Assembly (NCBI RefSeq): GCF_009730915.1
Contig: NC_052483.1
Coordinates: forward strand, 1 to 64,000
Length of the DNA: 64,000 bases
Reading direction: 5' to 3'
Source of the DNA: Dioscorea cayenensis subsp. rotundata
Lineage: Eukaryota; Streptophyta; Magnoliopsida; Dioscoreales; Dioscoreaceae
This document shows positions 57,393-64,000 of this stretch, piece after piece. Made by a program: the position numbers and the translations under genes. The number at the start of each line of letters is the position of its first letter. Position 1 is the stretch's first letter. The notes below the pieces were generated by a model. The model saw only the letters and a program-made list of their open reading frames with translations, was not told where the DNA came from and did not search any database.

Positions 57393-58076
57393 AGAAAGGT
57401 GAACCCTTCTTCTTCTTCTTCTTCTTCTTCTCTTTTTGCCATTTTGGTGTTACTTTTGATGGCCTTATATCTCTCTACCTATTTTGGGGGTTAATTCTTT
57501 TCTCTTCTCCTGTTTTATGATTGAAAGGAAAAAAGAAGATGGCCTCTGCAGTGGTGGTGGTTGGTGGGTGCTTTTGTTTTGATGGTCAATATATATTCTA
57601 GTGACTGTTTTTAAGTGTAAAAATTTTTCATTTTTAAGTTATATCTATATATATATATATATATATAAAGTTTACTACTTGCTTTTTTTAAATTTGAATG
57701 GAGGGACAGAACAAGGAGTGGTTGCAGTTGCAGTGTGTGTGTGATTGTGTGATTGTTTTATGGTTTGGTATCCACTGTTGTGGTTGGTGGGACTCTGTGT
57801 GTTTTTGTTCAGTATTGGTGTATTGTTTCACTCTCTGTTTGTGGGTGCAGTGCAGTGCACTGACTTGGAGCAAAACTTGGCTTCAGACAAATGAAGGCAG
57901 GACTGAGAAGGGTAAGTGTTGCAGTTCTCTGCTAAAAAAGTGTTACTCAGGTCTTGCTCCTTTGTTTCCCAACACTTACTGCTTTCTTGTCAAATATCTT
58001 TTTGGTGCCCATCCAGCCATTTCATTCAGTGTTTTTTTAGTATTTTTATATAGTATTTTGTGTTGTTTTGCTCACT
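57393..58076. other. 3' flank of the GRAS gene
   Basis: Begins with a (TTC)n run (57412-57431) and holds a (TA)n tract (about 57646-57667). A GT-rich 144-codon frame (57698-58132) has no domain and a Cys/Leu/Phe-rich composition; it is treated as chance. Confidence 0.6.
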
Positions 58077-58632
58077 TATTTACTTTTATATTTTGTAAAT
58101 ATTATGCTCTGTTATATATACTTACCTTTTAACCTTTTAACCTTTTCATTTATTAGTATATTTGTTTATATGTTTTCATAAATTTACTTATCTATTTTAA
58201 GAGATTGATAACTTCAAATCTATTTTTATGATTTTTAGGATTGTCATTATTTTACTATTATATTTTGTAAATAATTTGCTCAGTTGTATACTAATCTTTT
58301 AACCTTTTCATTTATTAGTATTTTTGTTTATATGTTTTCATTAATTTACTTATCTATTTTAAGAGATTTGATAAGTTTATGAGTCTATTCTATGATTTTT
58401 AGGAATTGTCATTATTTTACTAGTATATTTTGTAAATATTATGCTCAGCTGTATACTAACCTTTTAACCTTTTCATTTATTAGTATATTTGTTTATATGT
58501 TTTCATAAATTTACTTATCTATTTTAAGAGATTGATAACTTTAAATCTGTTTCTATATGATTTTTAGGAGTTGTCATTTTTTTACTATTATATTTTGTAA
58601 ATATTTTGCTCAGTTTGTATACTAATCTTATA
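58077..58632. repeat. Three tandem copies of a unit of about 180-190 bp
   Basis: TTAACCTTTTCATTTATTAG recurs at about 58137, 58299 and 58467, each followed by TTATATGTTTTCAT, TTTAAGAGAT, TGATTTTTAGGA and TTTTGTAAATA phrases. A fourth unit, cut by an insertion at about 58633, resumes at about 59235. No coding potential. Confidence 0.75.
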
Positions 58633-59232
58633 ATCTTTAAAGTCCCTCCAAAGTTCAGGTATTCAAAAAAATTTCATGAGCTTTGAGTATTTCCAAAAGA
58701 TCCTTCTTTTTTCTAACAGGTTATTTTTCAGACCTTTCTGACATAAAGGTGATTGATGTTGAAATAAAGGCAATAGATATTAAGCTGAGCTACTCGGTTT
58801 TTAAGCGAAAATCAAATTTTAGCGAAACCCATAATTTTAAACGGAAAAAGTCAAATTTTAAACGAATGTGTTATATATTAAGTGAAAACTTATGTAGTTA
58901 AGTGAAAACACCAAATTTTAAGCGGAAACTAATAATTTTAAGCGAAAAAGTCAAATTTTAAATGTGAATATGTTATATGTTAAGTGAAAATTTATATGGT
59001 TAAACGAAAACACTGATGTTAAATGAGAAACTATATTTTTTTAAGCTGGAAAATACATGTTGTAAAAATAAAAATAAACTAACGAGTAAAGATTTGCGTT
59101 AATTGAAAACTACATCTGTCAAGATTGAAAAAAATAAGTTTGCTCAAAAAAGAGGGACTGTCTGGTAAATTCAAATGTCAGAGGGTCTGTCTGGGATGTT
59201 TTGAAACTTTCAGGAACTAAAAAATAATTTTT
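58633..59232. mobile_element. MITE-like insertion splitting the tandem array
   Basis: About 600 bp sits inside the fourth tandem unit. Ends are imperfect inverted repeats (GTCCCTCCAAAGTTCAGG against GTTCCTGAAAGTTTCAAA). The interior has a duplicated block of phrases such as TTTTAAGCGAAAAAGTCAAA (about 58833-59025). A diverged inverted relative occurs at about 53880-54400. It has no transposase and the superfamily is unknown. Confidence 0.5.
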
Positions 59233-60191
59233 CCTTTCATTTATTTGTACTTGTTTATATGTTTTCATAAATTTACTTATCCATTTTAAGAGATTGATAA
59301 CTTTAAATCTGTCTGTCATTTTCAGGAATTATCATTATTTTGATTGTGGTTTAAATTTAAAAGAGTGCAAATATTCCAAGCAAAAAGTATTATATTAGAA
59401 AATGAATGGTGGCTGTTATGTTTTATTTTTATCTTGTAAAGTGAAAAGATATTTCTTTTCATTGCTACAATTGAATTTCATGTTTATTATTGGTCTTTCA
59501 TCTCCCTCTTTATCTTTTGCATAATTTCATTAATGCTTTATGTGGAAGATGATGTCTTGTCATATTTGTCTCAATTAGTTCATATGGTTCACAAGTTTTT
59601 TTTTTTTAACTGATTAAAATAAGTATTATTAATTATAGTTTAAGACTAGATTCATTATTACTAATATATATATATTAGTCTCTTAAAATAATCTCTTGGT
59701 CACATAACACATAATGTTTTATCAAGATCTTGTATAGATGTAGGTCTGGAATGCCTAGCTTATTGCCTACTTGTGCTATATTTTATATTACTTTTTTGCA
59801 TCACAGTGGACAAATACAACTTGTTTGTTCACAAAATCCAAATTAAAAAAAAAAAAATTGGAACCAAATCTTAAAAGATGATCAAATATTAGGACACATG
59901 CAAACTTAAGTTTGGTGTTTAGTTAGCCAAGAGGATTATTGACTGGCTCCATGAAAGGACTTTGAAGGGCGACCTTTCAAAGATTCATGTTGTTAAAACT
60001 TTGGATTCTATATTGAATAATTTGTAATATAAAATGACAACCAAATCACTGGCCCAATCAATAACTTGTGGTGTATGTATTCCTTAGGATGCTATTTATG
60101 TTTATTTCTTTTATTTTATTATTATTATTAAAAAATAATAAAAAAATATATTTTTTATGTAAATGAAAGTGAGTGTTGATATAAATATTAT

Positions 60192-60224
<33 letters not shown>

Positions 60225-60652
60225 CACCTCTTGAAATTAAAGAGTGGTATTTTATTTCGGTTGAGGATTCAACTAAAAAAATCAAGAGTGATTTGTTCAA
60301 ATTTGTATTGGTTGTTATGATTCTCATGGAACTATATTAATTTTATTTTTTAAGAAAATGGAACTATATTAAAAATTGTCTAAACCTTGAGTGCCGTATT
60401 AATGTTTAACGTTCATACGAGGAAGGATTGATTTGATTAAAGTTCCTCATGGTATCCTCATATATATGGACCAACCTCCTGCAAAGGCCATATTAATGAG
60501 GTGCTCTTTGGCAATTACTTTGTATATTTATTTTTTTATACACGCAGATAAATTGGATTTTATCGATTAGCAGTCTCTTGGTCTATTAGTCTATTAGTAT
60601 AGATCCCTTATATAAAATATTCATTTTAAAGAAACCCCAAGATTAGAGATGG
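59233..60652. other. AT-rich intergenic DNA
   Basis: Starts with the remnant of the fourth tandem unit (about 59235-59340). It contains an (AAT)n tract (60193-60222) and no gene. Confidence 0.65.
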
Positions 60653-61215
60653 CAACGAGTCAAGTCGGGTGTAAGTTTTGCCATACTCGCACTCGTTACA
60701 ATGCCCCCTACCCGAACCTGACGGGTTTTCAAAACCCCAATCCACACTCGCTCCTGACAGGTAATCGTGTACTCACGGAGATACCCGCTCCGTCGTGACC
60801 CTATTTAAAATATTTAATATAAAATTAAAATACCAAGTAAAATTAAAAATATCAATCCAAAATCATAGTTTTTTTTGTTTGAATAAACACCGTAGAGTAT
60901 GGATTGAAAATAGACATTCAAAGCAACACAAAATAGACAAATTCAACACCATAGAGTAGGAATTAAAAAACCCCTAACAAAAAAAATTGAATATATATAA
61001 TTTGGTATATTTATTAATTGAATTTCGAGTTGAGTTTAGGTTCGGATTTGGATCGGGTATCAGGATTTCCATATCCGCAGCCGCATCCGCTTTACATTAA
61101 TCTAATTTTATCCAACCCGACCCGAAACCCAATCAAACTCGGTTTTTTGCGTCAAACTCGGGTCGGGTTGGGTCAGGTCGGGTCAGGTTTGGAGATTATT
61201 ATTATCTCTACTCAA
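60653..61215. mobile_element. hAT-like non-autonomous element with CGGGT repeats
   Basis: It begins TAGAGATGGCAACGAGT and ends in TTATCTCTA, a weak inverted match to its start. Both ends are rich in (T)CGGGT(C) words (GGTCGGGTTGGGTCAGGTC), a look shared by many plant hAT-derived non-autonomous elements. The middle (about 60800-61010) is AT-rich. An 8-bp target duplication was not found. Confidence 0.4.
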
Positions 61216-61390
61216 AATTGAACTCCAAAATCCACATAAAAGTAATGGCATATGAGTTTGTTAAGTTTACAATTATATTTCACAATTATTTATGTTTTTA
61301 GTTTTTCTTTTTAAATAGGGCGTTTATTGCCTATTTGCTATTTTTTTAAATATGGGTATTTAAATTGTTCATTTGAACAAAATAAAAAAC

Positions 61391-61430
<40 letters not shown>

Positions 61431-63277
61431 GTTTTTTAGATGTGAACAATTTACGAATTCTCAACCTTTAAAAAGAAGTTGAATCTTATTTTCTTGTAAG
61501 AAAATAAATAAATTATCATTCTTTCATTGCAGGTGATAATTTTAGTAGTATTAGATAATAATCTTGACATTTAATTTTTAAAAATTAAATTCTGAATCAA
61601 TGAAACACTATGGTGATAGTTTCAATAAAAAATTACATATTTTTTTATATACAATGAACAAGCCACCCAATTGAATCAATGTTGCGCGTAGAATTATCGT
61701 TCTTTCTAATATGTTGTAATATGATGATGGTTGTCCAAATAAAAAAAGTTTTTATTTTTATTGGTTGTTATTTGTCATTTAATTTGAAATATTTATTTAA
61801 AAATATTTTTCCATGACACATTCCTTTTTAATTCATCAATTTAAAAAAATGTGGCATACAAATTTTATATTATTCTTTTAATAAAATTAAGCTTGATTAT
61901 TATTTGTAAGTCAACTCAAGCTTAATCTTTCGGAATTAGAAATAAATCCAGCATGGTGAATAACCCATGTAGTACAAAAATTTTAACGTTAAATATATTT
62001 AATTTTAATCAATAAAAATTCAAATTAAAATTTAATCAAATATCATGAATTTTTTCTTTACTTCAACATTTGAAAGACATGAAAAAAAAAAAAAATTTCT
62101 TAAGCTTAAAATTTTATTGTTTTAATACATAATTAGTATTCATCAATATTAAGTTTTTTAAAGTAATTAATAAACTTAATTATTTATTTAAATAAAAATT
62201 TATTTTAAATAATTTAATAAAATTTAATTATGAATTTTAAAAAAATAATTTTTTTAATAATGTGAATAAATTTACCAAAGATGGGAGTTAAAGTTGATAA
62301 CATAATATTACACAAATCTTTTATTTTGGGGATTCAATGGCACTCGATCTAGACATGGGTATATGTTAATTAATTGGGTCCGTCACGTTCGAGCTATCGG
62401 GTCAGGCGGGCCTAAGGTTTTTTAAACATATTTTATTACTTTTATTAAAATAATTTTTTATTTTTAGATTAAAAATGACTTGAATGTAGTAACATGTGAG
62501 AATTGAAGTTGGGCACTTTGGTAATTAAACACCCCTTCAACACTTTTAACAAACTACTCTCCACTACTGCTTAGTGATGTCAAAGAAAAAGTAAAAGAAA
62601 AAGAAAACGCAAAGTAAGTTTTTTTTTTTTAAATAAATTTAAAAAAATAAAAATAAATTTAAAAATAAAACAACTCAAAATAATTCAAAATTACCAAAAA
62701 CCAAAATGTCTGCACTTAATTCATTTATCTATTAAATTAAATTACCTATACAGTATTTTGTGAGTGTGAAAAATGAGTATTTACAAAGTTATTTACTTTA
62801 AATCAAAATTAATAATACTGTGCACCTAGGCCTTAGGTCCACATTCAAACTTTCTGTATTGTTATTTTTATACTCATCAAATTGTCAGTGAAAAAAAAAT
62901 TACTGTATTTAAAACATCATTATCTATGTTTTTATTATTGAATATAATAATTCTTTTAATTTTATTTGCAAACTTGTCTTTTAAAAATAGTTGAGAATTT
63001 GGTGTTGTACCTTATTAAAATTTTTGACAAATGATCCCATAGACTCGGTTCTATAGTAGTTACAATGGAACCAAATTGCTGATCATCATCACCAATTATT
63101 TGACTCAATTTAATTACTTTTAGAAATAAAAAGGTAATACTATTTTAAAATAATTACTAATCTATTCGTATATCATATAATAAATAAATAATAAAAATTT
63201 ATAAACCAATTAAGAATAACCAACATCTTGATTCTTAGTTCCGTGGTAATTACCACGGAATTGAGTCCACTCAATTA

Positions 63278-63308
<31 letters not shown>

Positions 63309-63330
63309 TTAAAAACTAACCCCATCTTTC
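61216..63330. other. AT-rich intergenic DNA
   Basis: No gene. It contains (ATT)n tracts (61391-61431 and 63280-63309) and an isolated hAT-like phrase (GGGTCCGTCACG...GGGTCAGGCGGGCC, about 62368-62412). Confidence 0.65.
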
Positions 63331-63510
63331 AGGTTGGCCGACCAGGATAACTCGTGGTCAAATAGCCGGGTTATTAGTTTGGAAAAATCAAATCCGTTTT
63401 GGGATGGGCCGCCAAATTAGAGAACCCAGTTTTGGGTGGGCTGGTTCCAGGGCTGGCGGGGCCTAATGTCGGCCGTTCGGCCCGTTCCCCTTCTACAATC
63501 GGCCCAAACA
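63330..63510. repeat. Second CGGG/GGCC-rich transposon-like remnant
   Basis: GGGTTATTAG, GGGATGGGCCGCC, GGGTGGGCTGG and CGGCCCGTTCC phrases follow one another in otherwise AT-rich DNA, similar in style to the 60.65 kb element. Ends were not defined. Confidence 0.3.
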
Positions 63511-63779
63511 AACCCAATCAAGGTTTTCTAGAATGCGTAGGTAAAATACACTAGTAAAAGAAACGGATGAGATCTAACCGTCAACTTTCAAAAAAACTAA
63601 GCGTTCAGATGACGCTGGTCACGTTTCGAGTAACAAATCCCGGTTTCAAAAGCCATGGCAAAAACAAACGGTTCACAAACAATAAATACATAACGCGTGA
63701 CGCAAGCAATGACGTCAGACGAATTAGTCTTCACCCTTGTGCTCCACGCCTACGCAACTGGACCGTTGATTCCTTATCA

Positions 63780-64000
63780 TGACAGCTGGCATAGCGAATG
63801 ACAGTTCACCACGTGCTACCATGTGATCCATCGATCTCATCCACCGCCTTATACGAACCGTCGATCTGTTCCATCTCCTCGATAAATACAGGCCATCCCT
63901 CATCCTTCGTTTCTCATTCTAGGGTTTCGTTTCCTCCACGCTTTTCCAAGATCTCCTTTCTTTCAAAATTTTTTTCTATAGTAGTTGTTTTTAATTTTTT
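63780..64000 (+). promoter_or_regulatory. Promoter-like segment of a gene starting beyond the window
   Basis: A CACGTG G-box (63810-63815), a TATA-like GATAAATA (about 63881) and a leader-like TTCTAGGGTTTCGTTTCCTCC (TTCTAGGGTTT + CGTTTCCTCC, about 63916) follow one another at plausible spacing. AGGGTTT is frequent in leaders of plant housekeeping genes. No start codon with an open frame is reached before the edge. Confidence 0.4.

Noticed and set aside
57698..58132. 144-codon frame downstream of the GRAS gene
   Set aside because: Cys/Phe/Leu/Trp-rich composition from GT-rich DNA, no domain, and it runs into a tandem repeat.

Overview
This is a 64 kb stretch of nuclear DNA from a flowering plant. 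Genes have spliced GT-AG introns, intergenic DNA is very AT-rich with long (TA)n and (ATT)n tracts, and plant LTR retrotransposons, LINEs, SINEs and MITEs are present. A low-GC monocot outside the grasses would fit (SEP-FUL MADS tandem, FUL-like rather than euAP1 C-terminus), but the species cannot be fixed from the sequence. One run of exactly 1,000 Ns (33765-34764) is a scaffold gap.

Left part (1-18.1 kb): a decayed Ty3/gypsy gag relic, then two tandem same-strand MADS-box genes. The first is a SEPALLATA-like (LOFSEP) gene whose exons 2-8 are visible. The second is a complete 8-exon AP1/FRUITFULL-like gene with a 5.1 kb first intron holding a long tandem array. This repeats the old SEP1-SQUA tandem of angiosperms. 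A convergent RING-H2 E3 ligase gene follows on the minus strand.

Middle (18.1-34.8 kb): gene-poor. It holds a 59-codon single-helix membrane-protein ORF, two Stowaway-like MITEs, a 5'-truncated LINE and a tRNA-derived SINE, both with target-site duplications, and a pair of related Copia elements in inverted orientation (24.6-33.7 kb) forming a large foldback, ending close to the gap.

Right part (34.8-64 kb): an 8-exon CYP90B (DWF4) steroid 22-hydroxylase gene, a 16-exon nuclear SDH1 gene (mitochondrial complex II flavoprotein) and an intronless SCL4/SCL7-type GRAS gene, all on the plus strand. SDH1 and the GRAS gene each carry one apparent 1-nt insertion that breaks an otherwise intact frame; assembly error and real lesion cannot be separated here. 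The last 6.5 kb is repeats, with a promoter-like segment at the right edge.

The genes are not an operon or pathway. The MADS pair act together in floral meristem and organ identity; DWF4 makes brassinosteroids (or related 22-hydroxysterols); SDH1 is respiratory housekeeping. I see no CRISPR array, rRNA or intact tRNA gene. No wholly new system stands out; the best leads are the Copia foldback, the FUL intron-1 array, the shortened SEP-like C-terminus and the small membrane-protein ORF.
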